Assembly: GCA_023445445.1 (NCBI GenBank)
Contig: JAEXLD010000039.1
Coordinates: 1-64,000, forward strand
Direction: 5' to 3'
Length of the DNA: 64,000 bases
Origin: Bacillota bacterium
GTDB lineage: Bacteria > Bacillota > Clostridia > Clostridiales > Clostridiaceae
Part shown: positions 1 to 7,806 of the stretch, piece by piece
How the letters are laid out: the number at the start of each line of letters is the position of its first letter
Position numbering within the stretch: the first letter of the stretch is position 1
Position numbers and translations under genes: made by a program
Notes under the pieces: generated by a model
Told to the model about the DNA's origin: nothing
Database searches by the model: none
The model's input: the letters and a program-made list of their open reading frames with translations, nothing else

Positions 1-99
1 AGCTTGTTCACAGCATGGATTTATATCTAAATATAAATTAAGATCTATTAAAAAGAACTGAAGCTTTTGTATTATTTCTAAATATTCATGCCTTTTCAT
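1..99 (-). CDS. cotJB: Spore coat protein CotJB, N-terminal part (cut by window edge)
   Basis: The first 33 codons are present and the rest lies outside the window. The protein begins MKRHEYLEII and continues with a LQFFLIDLNLYLD segment, typical of the CotJB N-terminus, where a Leu-rich helix precedes an NP motif. The ATG overlaps the cotJA stop codon as ATGA, and a GGAGG ribosome binding site lies inside the end of cotJA, which indicates translational coupling. In Bacillus, CotJA, CotJB and the Mn-catalase CotJC form an inner-coat complex made in the mother cell. CotJC is expected next, outside the window. Confidence 0.8.
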   Translation of the reverse strand, partial: MKRHEYLEIIQKLQFFLIDLNLYLDINPCCEQA

Positions 100-374
100 T
101 CTTTTTCATAACCTCCTACAAATTTTACAGCACAATAAGGGCTATATAGATCCTTGAAAATAGTCCCAGCAGCAAAAGAATCACTTATATTAAATAAATT
201 TTCGTATGGTTGTAAATTAACAAAAGCTTTTCCATAAACGTGTGGAGTAAAAACTTTATAGGATTCATAGCAGTTTTTATCTTTATCCTCACATACAGTA
301 TTGCAGTAATCTTTACCAGGATTGTTTATACAGTCCTTACATTTATCGCAATCATCATCTTTACGATAGTACAT
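96..374 (-). CDS. cotJA: Spore coat-associated protein CotJA, cysteine-rich variant
   Basis: A 92-residue protein. The C-terminal half carries the CotJA-type core: FTPHVYGKAF, then an AAGTIFKDLYSPY stretch. It is followed directly by cotJB. An upstream ATG at 383 lies directly against the AAAGG site, so the second ATG at 374, nine bases from that site, is preferred. The N-terminal 35 residues are unusual for the family, being very acidic/basic with about six cysteines in CxxCxxC and CNTVC-like spacing. This could support metal binding or disulfide cross-linking in the coat. The family call rests on the C-terminal core and the CotJB neighbour. Confidence 0.72.
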   Translation of the reverse strand: MYYRKDDDCDKCKDCINNPGKDYCNTVCEDKDKNCYESYKVFTPHVYGKAFVNLQPYENLFNISDSFAAGTIFKDLYSPYCAVKFVGGYEKE

Positions 375-409
375 AAAAAACATCCTTTCAATTAATAAAT
401 TCTAATAAT

Positions 410-435
410 AAACTATGTCAAAATTAGGCATTTGT
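410..435 (-). promoter_or_regulatory. Candidate mother-cell (sigma-K-like) promoter for cotJ
   Basis: Reading on the minus strand, AC is followed after 16 bases by CATAGTTT. This fits the loose sigma-K pattern AC-N16/17-CATAnnnT, about 30 bases upstream of the cotJA start. The motif is short and degenerate. In Bacillus, cotJ is assigned to sigma-E, whose consensus fits less well here. Confidence 0.3.
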
Positions 436-474
436 GATAAGAAAATAAATGAAAAATAATTAAATTGTAAATAT

Positions 475-499
475 AGAGAGAAATATTATATTTCTCTCT
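475..499. repeat. Inverted repeat between divergent cotJ and oxidoreductase genes
   Basis: AGAGAGAAATAT and its exact reverse complement ATATTTCTCTCT are separated by one base. The element sits between two divergently transcribed genes, so it is not needed as a terminator. It could be an operator, or a hairpin in the leader of the downstream flavoprotein gene. Confidence 0.5.
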
Positions 500-569
500 C
501 TTTATATTTAATTTTAAATATCTATGTGATATTATCTTATATAGAATAAATTTAACAGAAGGTGATTTA

Positions 570-1928
570 ATGAATGATGGTAATTGTGTAGGATTAACTG
601 GAAAAATAATTACCAGAGAAGATGGAGATTATAATGAAAGCATTAAGGCTTGGAATAGAGCTATAAATAAGCGTCCTTTTATTATAGTATATTGTTATAC
701 TGAAGAAGATGTTATAAATGCAATAAAGTGGTCTAGAGAAAACTCAAAGGAAATTAGAGTAAGATCTGGTGCACATAGTTATGAAGGATATTCTACTGGT
801 GATGATTTAGTTGTAATAGATGTAAGTAATATTAATTATATCGATATTAATGAAGAAAAAGGATATGTTAAGATAGGTGGAGGCGTAAGAAATAGAGAAG
901 CCTATGAAGCCTTAGGAGAAAGAAAATATCCATTTCCAGGGGGAGGATGTCCAACTGTTGGGGTTCCTGGATTAATATTAGGAGGTGGATGGGGCTATTC
1001 AGCAAGATATCTAGGTTTGGCTTCTGATAGTTTACTTGAAGCAGAAATAATAAATTATATGGGTGAAAAGCTAATTGTAAATAGAAATAAAAATAAAGAT
1101 TTATTTTGGGCTATTATGGGAAGTGGTGGATGTAATTTTGGAGTAATAACATCTATGACACTAAAGATAGAAAAAAAAGAAGAAATGGGAAGCTTAATAT
1201 ATATAAAATACCACAATGCAACTCCTGATATTATATTAAAGGCTGTTATAGAAATTCAAAAATTATTTAAGGTATTAGATAGAAAAATGAATTTAAAAAC
1301 AGCTATATATAATTCTTATGGAATAGGTATAGGCATTAAGTTTACAGGATTATTTTATGGTAGCTCTGCAAAAGCAAAGGAAATATTAAAACCAATAATA
1401 AATATTTCAAAAAATATAGAAGTAATTATTGAAGATAAAAGTATTTTACAATGTAATAGATGGATTCAAGATACCCATCCAGAATATGAAAAATATAAAT
1501 CTACTGGAAGATTTATAAATAGAGATTTAAGCAAAGAAGAAATTGAAGAAATTATAAAAATTATTAGTAATCCAGCAAAAGGATTTAATTATACAGCGAT
1601 ATCTCTTTATGGAGCAGGTGGGGCAATAGCTGATGTGGACAAATTATCTACAGCTTATTATTATAGAGATGCAAAATTTATTCTAGGAATACAGTCAGTA
1701 TGGGAAGATGAAATTTATGCTGATAGTAATAAAGAGTGGGTAAAAGAAAACTTTATAATGATTAAAGATATAACTGAAGGCTCTTTTGTTAATTTTCCAA
1801 TGGATGAATTAGATAATTATGAAAAAGAGTATTATGGAGAAAATATAAAAAAACTAAGAAAAATAAAAGCTAAATATGATCCTTTTAATGTTTTTGATTA
1901 TCCTCAAGCTATTAGAGGTGAAAGTTAA
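570..1928 (+). CDS. FAD-dependent oxidoreductase, berberine bridge enzyme-like
   Basis: A 452-residue protein with an N-terminal FAD-binding-4 (PCMH/VAO) domain and a C-terminal BBE domain. RSGAHSYEGY at 65-74 carries the His (about H69) that usually binds the FAD 8-alpha position. GGGCPTVGVPGL, with Cys about 127, matches the Cys that binds FAD C6, so bicovalent flavinylation is predicted. GGGWGYSARYLGL follows as in the family. The C-terminus has the BBE signature around YDPFNVF. Relatives oxidise alkaloids, sugars or oligosaccharides, usually with O2 as acceptor. The substrate here is unknown, and in an anaerobe the acceptor may differ. The ATG is preceded by GAAGGTGAT. No signal peptide is seen. 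Confidence 0.85.
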   Translation: MNDGNCVGLTGKIITREDGDYNESIKAWNRAINKRPFIIVYCYTEEDVINAIKWSRENSKEIRVRSGAHSYEGYSTGDDLVVIDVSNINYIDINEEKGYVKIGGGVRNREAYEALGERKYPFPGGGCPTVGVPGLILGGGWGYSARYLGLASDSLLEAEIINYMGEKLIVNRNKNKDLFWAIMGSGGCNFGVITSMTLKIEKKEEMGSLIYIKYHNATPDIILKAVIEIQKLFKVLDRKMNLKTAIYNSYGIGIGIKFTGLFYGSSAKAKEILKPIINISKNIEVIIEDKSILQCNRWIQDTHPEYEKYKSTGRFINRDLSKEEIEEIIKIISNPAKGFNYTAISLYGAGGAIADVDKLSTAYYYRDAKFILGIQSVWEDEIYADSNKEWVKENFIMIKDITEGSFVNFPMDELDNYEKEYYGENIKKLRKIKAKYDPFNVFDYPQAIRGES

Positions 1929-1996
1929 AGATCAAACTAAAGACATATATAATAAAAGGTGTTATAATGATAAAGATTATTGAATGAGGTGATAAA

Positions 1997-2863
1997 TTGA
2001 TTAATATAGCAGGTAAAGGCTGTGAAAGACTAGTTCCTACTGAAGAAAAAAAGCCTTTAGAGGAAATAGAACGTAGCCTTGTTAAAAAATATAGAAAACA
2101 CATATGGACAAAATTTGTAAGAGCAGTTAAGGATTATAATCTTGTTGAAGAGGGAGATAAAATAGCTGTTGCTATTTCTGGAGGAAAAGATTCACTTTTA
2201 ATGGCTAAATGTTTCCAAGAACTAAAGAAACATGGACAAATGAATTTTGAATTAGAATTTATTGCAATGGATCCAGGATATCATCCACAAATAAAAGAAC
2301 TACTTATAGAAAATTGTGAGCATTTAGGAATACCAGTACATATATATGAAGGAAAGGTATTTGAAGTTGTTGATAAGATGGCTAGAGATTATCCATGTTA
2401 TCTTTGTGCACGAATGAGAAGAGGTTCTTTATATAATAAAGCAAAGGAACTTGGATGCAATAAATTAGCCTTAGGGCATCATTATAATGATGTTATTGAA
2501 ACAACTCTTTTAAATGTACTTTATGCAGGTAATTTTAAAACTATGTTGCCTAAGTTTAAATCAGCAAACTTTACTGATATGGAACTTATAAGGCCTTTAT
2601 ATTATGTAGAAGAAGATTATATAAAAAGATTTACTAATAATGCAGGTATTTGGCCATTAAATTGTGCTTGTATGGTAGCAGCAGAAAAAATAGGAAACAA
2701 GAGATATGAAATTAAAGAGCTTATTAAGGAGCTTAAGAAGAACTTTGATGGGGTAGAAAAATCTATATTTAAGGCTGCTGAAAATGTTAATTTAGATTCC
2801 ATTTTAGGCTGGGAAAAGAATGGAATAAAAACAAAATATTTAGAAGTCTATGATGAAGAATAA
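1997..2863 (+). CDS. TtcA-family tRNA 2-thiolation protein (PP-loop ATPase)
   Basis: A 288-residue N-type ATP pyrophosphatase. SGGKDS at 61-66 is the PP-loop that adenylates the tRNA base. YPCYLCARMRRG gives a CxxC pair (C134, C137), and LNCAC near 223-225 supplies a further cysteine, together a likely [4Fe-4S] site as in TtcA/TtuA. ALGHHYNDVIETT is the conserved second ATP-site segment. Translation starts at TTG, five bases after GAGGTGA. The nearby ATG at about 1968 leads at once to a stop. TtcA makes s2C32 in tRNA and TtuA makes s2T54. Which of the two applies cannot be decided from sequence. Confidence 0.85.
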   Translation: MINIAGKGCERLVPTEEKKPLEEIERSLVKKYRKHIWTKFVRAVKDYNLVEEGDKIAVAISGGKDSLLMAKCFQELKKHGQMNFELEFIAMDPGYHPQIKELLIENCEHLGIPVHIYEGKVFEVVDKMARDYPCYLCARMRRGSLYNKAKELGCNKLALGHHYNDVIETTLLNVLYAGNFKTMLPKFKSANFTDMELIRPLYYVEEDYIKRFTNNAGIWPLNCACMVAAEKIGNKRYEIKELIKELKKNFDGVEKSIFKAAENVNLDSILGWEKNGIKTKYLEVYDEE

Positions 2864-2908
2864 TTAAAGCTATATTATTTATACTAATGGTATAGCGGAG
2901 GTGATTTT

Positions 2909-3001
2909 ATGGCTAAAAAGCATCAAGAGGCAAGTTGGGAAAAAAAGAGATACAAATCTCCTAAAAAAAGCGAAGCTTCTAAAGTACCAGAAGTTAAATA
3001 A
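2909..3001 (+). CDS. Small basic protein, 30 residues, unknown
   Basis: An ATG-initiated frame of 30 codons with a near-perfect GGAGGTGA ribosome binding site five bases upstream. It starts MAKKHQEASWEKKR, is rich in Lys and Glu, and has no hydrophobic segment. It lies 45 bases after the tRNA-thiolase gene and before the terminator at 3100, so it probably belongs to that transcript. The strong ribosome binding site is the main evidence for translation. No function can be assigned. Confidence 0.6.
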   Translation: MAKKHQEASWEKKRYKSPKKSEASKVPEVK

Positions 3002-3099
3002 TATTTTTTGATAAGGTGCTAACTTTTACTAGACTTAAATTTAGAAATATAATATGAAAAAATACATATTTTAAATAATTAATGAATATGTGAACAAAA

Positions 3100-3125
3100 A
3101 AACTCCCTTGGGAGTTTTTTTATTA
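3100..3125 (+). terminator. Rho-independent terminator
   Basis: AAACTCCC and GGGAGTTT form an 8-bp stem around TT and run straight into a T tract. It closes the transcript containing the TtcA-like gene and the 30-residue protein. Confidence 0.85.
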
Positions 3126-3218
3126 TAGAATTTATATGTAAAATACACTTTTTTTATTAAACAATATATGGTATATTTTAAATAGTATAATTTACATTTA
3201 TACAAAAGGAGAACAATA

Positions 3219-3407
3219 ATGGATAAATCAAATTATATGTCTATGGATCCTAATATTTTATTAAGTATTGTAAATATGAAACTTAGAGATTTTTATTCTA
3301 ATTTAGATTCTTTATGTGATGATATGAACTTTAGTAAAGAATTTTTAAAAGAAAAATTTAATGAAATTGGATACAGTTATGATGAAAATATTAATCAATT
3401 CAGATAA
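3219..3407 (+). CDS. DUF4250 domain-containing small protein
   Basis: A 62-residue soluble protein. MDPNILLSIVNMKLRD, then SLDSLCDDMNF and an EFLKEKF helix, match the DUF4250 pattern, a small helical domain resembling a helix-turn-helix module and common in Firmicutes. The role is unknown. It is preceded by AAAGGAGAA. A second small gene follows after 21 bases, probably co-transcribed. Confidence 0.75.
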   Translation: MDKSNYMSMDPNILLSIVNMKLRDFYSNLDSLCDDMNFSKEFLKEKFNEIGYSYDENINQFR

Positions 3408-3428
3408 GTATGTTAGGAGGAATATATT

Positions 3429-3560
3429 ATGAAACTTAAAAAAATAGGTAAATTAGCAGTTGCAGTAGCAGCAGGTGCAGCTTTAGTAGCAACTTTAATA
3501 AAAGATAGTAAAGAAAAAGAAAGAAAGTACGAAGATATAATTGAAGAGAAACAAAACTAG
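3429..3560 (+). CDS. Small membrane-anchored protein, 43 residues, unknown
   Basis: The frame begins MKLKKIGKLAVAVAAGAALV and ends in a highly charged tail rich in Lys and Glu. A short Ala/Val helix (about residues 8-24) suggests one membrane segment or an uncleaved anchor. AGGAGG lies nine bases before the ATG. It sits between the DUF4250 gene and a c-di-GMP signalling protein, with 18 bases to the latter. No family is recognised. Confidence 0.55.
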   Translation: MKLKKIGKLAVAVAAGAALVATLIKDSKEKERKYEDIIEEKQN

Positions 3561-3578
3561 ATTTACGAGGATTTTGGT

Positions 3579-5315
3579 ATGATTAGGGAAAATGATTATA
3601 ACAACAGTGTTGCTTCCCTTAAGATTAGAAATAAAGGTTTTTTTAATGAAAATAGGGAGGAATTCTTATTTAAGTTTAAGAATTCCTTTATAAATTCTAT
3701 AAAAGGTCTTTTTATCTATGCAAACAGAGAAGAAGATTTAATAATATTCTATGGGAACAATAAAGAAATTATTGGATATGAAGATAAATTTATAGTGTTT
3801 AATTTTAATGAAGCAAAGGAATTTATACATGATAATTATATTGATACTTTACTTTATGAATTAAATAACTTTACAAAAGATATAGAAATAAAAGTTATAA
3901 ACATTTTAGGACAAGAGGTTTGGGTTAGGATAAATGGAGTTACTAAGAAAGATGTTAATGGAAACTTATTAGAGTTTGAAGGATATATACATAACATTAG
4001 TAATGAAAAGGATTCAAAGCTTAAGCTTGAATATATAAATGCATATGATGAGCTAACTGAATTAAACAATAGAAAAAGTTTTAAATCTATAATGGAAAAT
4101 CAATTAAAGGAGCATGCTTTATTAGAAAGTAGAGGTGCCTTAGTTATAGTTGATATAGATAACTTTAAGTATGTAAATGATTCATATGGACATAATTGTG
4201 GAGATATGTTTCTTAAGAACTTTGCAGATGATTTAAAGAATGCTTTAAGTTCAAATGAGCTATTATGTAGATTTGGTGGAGATGAATTCTTGATTTTTAT
4301 TCCATATATATCTGATTTTCATGATGTTAAAAAAGTTGTAACGAAAATTACTGATATTTTAAAAATACCATATAATATAAACAATAACAAAATTTTCACT
4401 TCTGCAAGTATCGGAGTGGCTGTTTTTCCAGATGATGGTGAAGAATTTGAACTACTGCTAAAAAATGCTGATGCGGCCATGTATTTAGCTAAGAGTAATG
4501 GTAAGAATAAATGGGAAATGTTTAATAGTAATATTTCTAGAGAAATAAACAGGATTTATTCAATTCAAAGAGGTTTAAGAACAGCCCTAGATAATGGTGA
4601 AATGTTTGTTGTATTTCAACCAAAGGTTAGACTATTGGATAATGAAATTGATGGTTTTGAGGCCTTACTTCGATGGAATAGTTCAGAAATCGGTTTAGTA
4701 AGTCCTTCTGAGTTTATACCTATAGCAGAAAGTACAAGATTAATTATACCTATAGGGAAATTTGTATTAAGAGAAGTATTTATTAAAATCAAGTATTTAT
4801 TATGCAAAGGATATGATAATTTCAAAATTGCAGTTAATTTATCAGAAATACAACTTAGAGAGGGAGATTTACTAGAATACTTTAAGCAATTAATTGAAGA
4901 GTTTAGATTTTCTCCTAAATATATAGAGTTTGAAATTACAGAAAGTATGATAATGAAATCTGTAGATAGAAATATAAATTACTTAATGCAAATAAAAAGA
5001 TTAGGAGCATCTATAGCTTTAGATGATTTTGGAACGGGTTATTCTTCATTAAATCATTTAACAAAACTTCCTATTGATGTTTTGAAAATTGATAGAAGCT
5101 TTGTCAATGATATGATTGAAAATGATAAAAGCAGATACATAGTGGAAAAAATTATTCAATTATCACATAAACTAGGGATTACTGTAGTGGCAGAAGGCGT
5201 TGAAGAAAAGGAACAAGTGGACTACTTAAAAGAGATGGAATGTGATACTGTTCAAGGCTATTACTATAGTAAACCACAAAATTTTGAAAATGTAATGAAG
5301 ATGTTAAATAAGTAA
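3579..5315 (+). CDS. Cytosolic PAS-GGDEF-EAL cyclic-di-GMP enzyme
   Basis: A 578-residue protein. A PAS-like sensor covers about residues 25-145, then a GGDEF domain with intact GGDEF at 233-237, then an EAL domain with EAL at 361-363. The RxxD product-inhibition site, expected five residues before GGDEF, is absent (SSNE instead). EAL catalytic motifs are intact: NLSE, EITES, LDDFGTGYSS, LKIDRSF, AEGVE and QGYYYSKP. Phosphodiesterase activity is therefore likely and cyclase activity possible. There is no transmembrane segment. A close paralog lies at 8.7-11.0 kb. Such enzymes tune the motile/sessile switch, fitting the flagellar cluster later in the window. Confidence 0.9.
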   Translation: MIRENDYNNSVASLKIRNKGFFNENREEFLFKFKNSFINSIKGLFIYANREEDLIIFYGNNKEIIGYEDKFIVFNFNEAKEFIHDNYIDTLLYELNNFTKDIEIKVINILGQEVWVRINGVTKKDVNGNLLEFEGYIHNISNEKDSKLKLEYINAYDELTELNNRKSFKSIMENQLKEHALLESRGALVIVDIDNFKYVNDSYGHNCGDMFLKNFADDLKNALSSNELLCRFGGDEFLIFIPYISDFHDVKKVVTKITDILKIPYNINNNKIFTSASIGVAVFPDDGEEFELLLKNADAAMYLAKSNGKNKWEMFNSNISREINRIYSIQRGLRTALDNGEMFVVFQPKVRLLDNEIDGFEALLRWNSSEIGLVSPSEFIPIAESTRLIIPIGKFVLREVFIKIKYLLCKGYDNFKIAVNLSEIQLREGDLLEYFKQLIEEFRFSPKYIEFEITESMIMKSVDRNINYLMQIKRLGASIALDDFGTGYSSLNHLTKLPIDVLKIDRSFVNDMIENDKSRYIVEKIIQLSHKLGITVVAEGVEEKEQVDYLKEMECDTVQGYYYSKPQNFENVMKMLNK

Positions 5316-5339
5316 AATATTAATTGCAAAAAAATAAAG

Positions 5340-5428
5340 AGAAACTTCATAATTTAAAAGTAAAGTTTATAGCTACTAAAATTAAATTACATAGCTAAAA
5401 TTTTATTTTCAGATTTTATGAAGTTTCT
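5340..5428 (+). repeat. Long-looped inverted repeat ahead of MATE gene
   Basis: AGAAACTTCATAA at 5340-5352 and its exact complement TTATGAAGTTTCT at 5416-5428 enclose a 63-base loop that itself contains TAGCTA twice. The 13-bp stem could close a leader RNA ending just before the AGGGGG ribosome binding site, or be the 3' end hairpin of the upstream gene. No known riboswitch consensus is recognisable. Confidence 0.55.
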
Positions 5429-5450
5429 TTATGATTTTTAAGGGGGACAT

Positions 5451-6821
5451 ATGAAGAAATCAATTGATTTAGTATCAGGAGATATAAGTAGTACTTTAAT
5501 AAAGCTAGCCCTACCTATTTTAGGTACGTCATTTATACAAATGGCATATAATATGATAGATATGATTTGGGTTGGGAGAATAGGAAGTAATGCAGTTGCA
5601 GCTGTTGGAACAGCTGGTTTTTTTACTTGGTTTGGAAGCTCTTTAGTCTTAATATCTAAAATAGGAGCTCAAATAGGAGTATCCCAGGCTATTGGGAAAA
5701 AGGATATTAAGGAAAGAAACAAATATATTTATAATAGTTTACTAATAAATATATTAGTAGCTTTAATTTATACTATGTTTTTAATAGTATTTAGAAAAGA
5801 ATTAATAGGATTTTTTAAATTAGGCGACTTTGAAATTAATAACATGGCTATTAACTTTTTAGTGGTAGTTTCTATTGGGATGATTTTTAGTTTTTTAAAT
5901 CCTTTATTTACTGGCATTTTTAATGCAGCAGGAAGTAGCAAAATACCTTTTTTTATTAATACAGTAGGATTAATAATTAATATTGTATTTGATCCAATAC
6001 TTATATTTGGATTATTTGGTTTTCCAGATCTTGGTGTTGTTGGAGCAGCCTTAGCTACTGTTGGAGCACAAGCTATAGTAACCATTATTTTTATTATTGC
6101 CTTTATAAAAAATGGATATAGTCTAGGACTAAAAAATATTAAATATATAGATAAAGAATTTATTTACAAAATATGCAAACTGGGAATCCCCACATCACTA
6201 CAGAATTGTTGCTTTGCATTTTTTGCTATGATAATAGGTAGGTTAATTGCTTCATATGGACCAGTAGCTATAGCTGTGCAAAAAGTTGGGTCTCAAATAG
6301 AAGCAATATCATGGATGACAGCAGAAGGCTTTGGAGCAGCTTTAACAGCTTTTGTTGGCCAGAATTATGGAGCCAATAAATGGGATAGAATATTAAAAGG
6401 ATATAAAGTCACAATGATACTAGCAAGCTGTATAGGAGTATTTGCTACGTTACTATTAATTTTTGGCGGTAAAAGTATATTTTCAATATTCCTACCAGAG
6501 GTTGAAGCTATAGAAGCCGGAGGAATTTATCTTAAAATTTTAGGATTATCACAACTTTTTATGTGCATTGAGATTACTACAGCAGGAGCCTTTAATGGAT
6601 TAGGAAATACAGTAACTCCTTCACTGGTAAGTATAATATTAACTGGCTTAAGAATACCTATTGCCATACTTTTAAGTGGCTTTGCTATCTTAGGATTAAA
6701 TGGTGTTTGGTGGAGTATTAGTGGAACTAGTATAATTAAAGGTATAATTTTATTAACTTTATTTATATTTATGATTATAATACCGAATAGAAAAAAATTC
6801 CTAGAAACTATTGACAATTAA
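5451..6821 (+). CDS. MATE-family multidrug/toxin efflux transporter
   Basis: A 456-residue membrane protein with about twelve hydrophobic helices in two homologous halves, the normal MATE size. The N-terminal LALPILGTSFIQMAYNMIDM and WVGRIGSNAVAAVGTAGF stretches, and GQNYGANKWDRILKGYK after the sixth helix, are typical MatE elements. It exports cationic drugs or metabolites in exchange for Na+ or H+. It follows a 13-bp inverted repeat and an AGGGGG site. The promoter of the next operon overlaps its last codons. Confidence 0.9.
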   Translation: MKKSIDLVSGDISSTLIKLALPILGTSFIQMAYNMIDMIWVGRIGSNAVAAVGTAGFFTWFGSSLVLISKIGAQIGVSQAIGKKDIKERNKYIYNSLLINILVALIYTMFLIVFRKELIGFFKLGDFEINNMAINFLVVVSIGMIFSFLNPLFTGIFNAAGSSKIPFFINTVGLIINIVFDPILIFGLFGFPDLGVVGAALATVGAQAIVTIIFIIAFIKNGYSLGLKNIKYIDKEFIYKICKLGIPTSLQNCCFAFFAMIIGRLIASYGPVAIAVQKVGSQIEAISWMTAEGFGAALTAFVGQNYGANKWDRILKGYKVTMILASCIGVFATLLLIFGGKSIFSIFLPEVEAIEAGGIYLKILGLSQLFMCIEITTAGAFNGLGNTVTPSLVSIILTGLRIPIAILLSGFAILGLNGVWWSISGTSIIKGIILLTLFIFMIIIPNRKKFLETIDN

Positions 6822-6839
6822 AATTAATAGGCATATTAT
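6811..6839 (+). promoter_or_regulatory. Sigma-A promoter of the trpP T-box transcript
   Basis: A perfect TTGACA is followed after 17 bases by TATTAT, an almost ideal housekeeping promoter. It straddles the stop codon of the MATE gene and would start RNA near 6846, directly upstream of the T-box leader. Confidence 0.8.
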
Positions 6840-6865
6840 ATTAATAAATATAAGAGAAACAAATC

Positions 6866-7112
6866 CATTGATAAGGAAGAGTAGCTATATTGTAAAGTTT
6901 TAGAGAGCTGAAGATGGTGGAATTTCAGTACTGTAGCAAATAGTGAATGGGCCTTTGAGGAGTGATACGAAATTTATTAAAGTAGTTGATCCGTAATTCC
7001 CACGATATAGGGGATAGGGTATGATAGTACCTGATAAGAGAGGCTTATTTAAGCAATTTAGGTGGCAACGCGGATAATACCGTCCTATACATTTTGTATA
7101 GGGCGTTTTTTT
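6866..7112 (+). promoter_or_regulatory. Tryptophan T-box leader
   Basis: Stem I contains GGAAGAGTAG and GAGAGCTGAAGATGGTGGAA-like elements. GTGAATGGG in the specifier region offers TGG (Trp codon) at 6948-6950. The T-box AGGTGGCAACGCGG lies at 7060-7073. Its TGGC bulge would pair with a GCCA acceptor end, matching the G discriminator of bacterial tRNA-Trp. It ends in a terminator whose left arm competes with the antiterminator. Uncharged tRNA-Trp should switch on the downstream transporter gene. Confidence 0.93.
7081..7112 (+). terminator. T-box regulatory terminator
   Basis: CGTCCTATAC pairs with GTATAGGGCG (one G-U) around ATTTT, followed by seven or more Ts. This is the OFF-state hairpin of the T-box. 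Confidence 0.9.
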
Positions 7113-7199
7113 ATTAATAAAAAGAAGGAGCTGGTAATTATGTTATGAAAGACAGGGGATAGTAAAGTTTAAAAAAATGATAAAAAAAGGAGAATTATT

Positions 7200-7730
7200 A
7201 TGGAGAAAAATATTAATGTTAAAAGAATGATATTAAATGCAATATTAATAGCTATAGGAGCTTTATTACACCAAATTACACCAGCTTTAGGATTACCAAT
7301 GCAACCTGATTTTGCAATTGCTATGTTATTTATTATTATATTAATGAATAAAGATTATAAAACTACTTTAATATCAAGTATTATAATTGGGGTTATAACT
7401 GCTTTAACAACTAAATTTCCAGGAGGACAATTACCTAATATTATAGACAAGCTAATAACTGGACATGTTATATATTTTATGTTTAAGGCTATGGGAAGTA
7501 GGATAAATGATAATATAAAAATATTATCTGCATTAAGTATTGGTACAATTGTTAGTGGATTAACTTTCTTATCATCAGCAAGTATAATTGTTGGACTCCC
7601 AGGAAATTTCCTTACTTTAGTCACTGTAGTAGTATTACCTGCTGCACTAATGAATATTTTTTTAGGAACAATATTATATAAAGCAATAGTAGTAGCATTA
7701 AAAGCTACAGGAACATTAGTTAGTAAATAA
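7200..7730 (+). CDS. trpP: Tryptophan transporter TrpP family
   Basis: A 176-residue hydrophobic protein with about five membrane helices, similar in length and pattern to Bacillus TrpP (YhaG). MILNAILIAIGALLHQITP and GLPMQPDFAIAMLF are recognisable N-terminal family stretches, and a KFPGGQLPNIIDKLITG loop follows. The preceding T-box carries a Trp specifier and a discriminator match, which independently supports tryptophan uptake. An AAAGGAG site lies eight bases before the ATG. It is a single-gene transcript closed by the hairpin at 7758. Confidence 0.9.
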   Translation: MEKNINVKRMILNAILIAIGALLHQITPALGLPMQPDFAIAMLFIIILMNKDYKTTLISSIIIGVITALTTKFPGGQLPNIIDKLITGHVIYFMFKAMGSRINDNIKILSALSIGTIVSGLTFLSSASIIVGLPGNFLTLVTVVVLPAALMNIFLGTILYKAIVVALKATGTLVSK

Positions 7731-7757
7731 AAATTGCCCATTAATATATTTTTATAG

Positions 7758-7806
7758 GATGCTGCCTGAAATTTTAAAATAAATTAAAGGACAGCATCTT
7801 TTTTAG
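7758..7806 (+). terminator. Terminator after trpP
   Basis: GATGCTGCCT pairs with AGG-CAGCATC (one bulged base) across a long AT-rich loop, then a run of Ts. It lies between the convergent trpP and deacetylase genes. Confidence 0.7.

Noticed and set aside
5768..6085. Open frame opposite the MATE gene
   Set aside because: It lies wholly within the MATE gene, has no ribosome binding site and has a composition typical of the reverse of membrane-protein codons.
7140..7162. Tiny frames (ATG TTA TGA and an overlapping ATG) between the T-box and trpP, after AAGGAG
   Set aside because: Only two and five codons long. The T-box already explains control, and no Trp codons occur, so a leader peptide is not supported.
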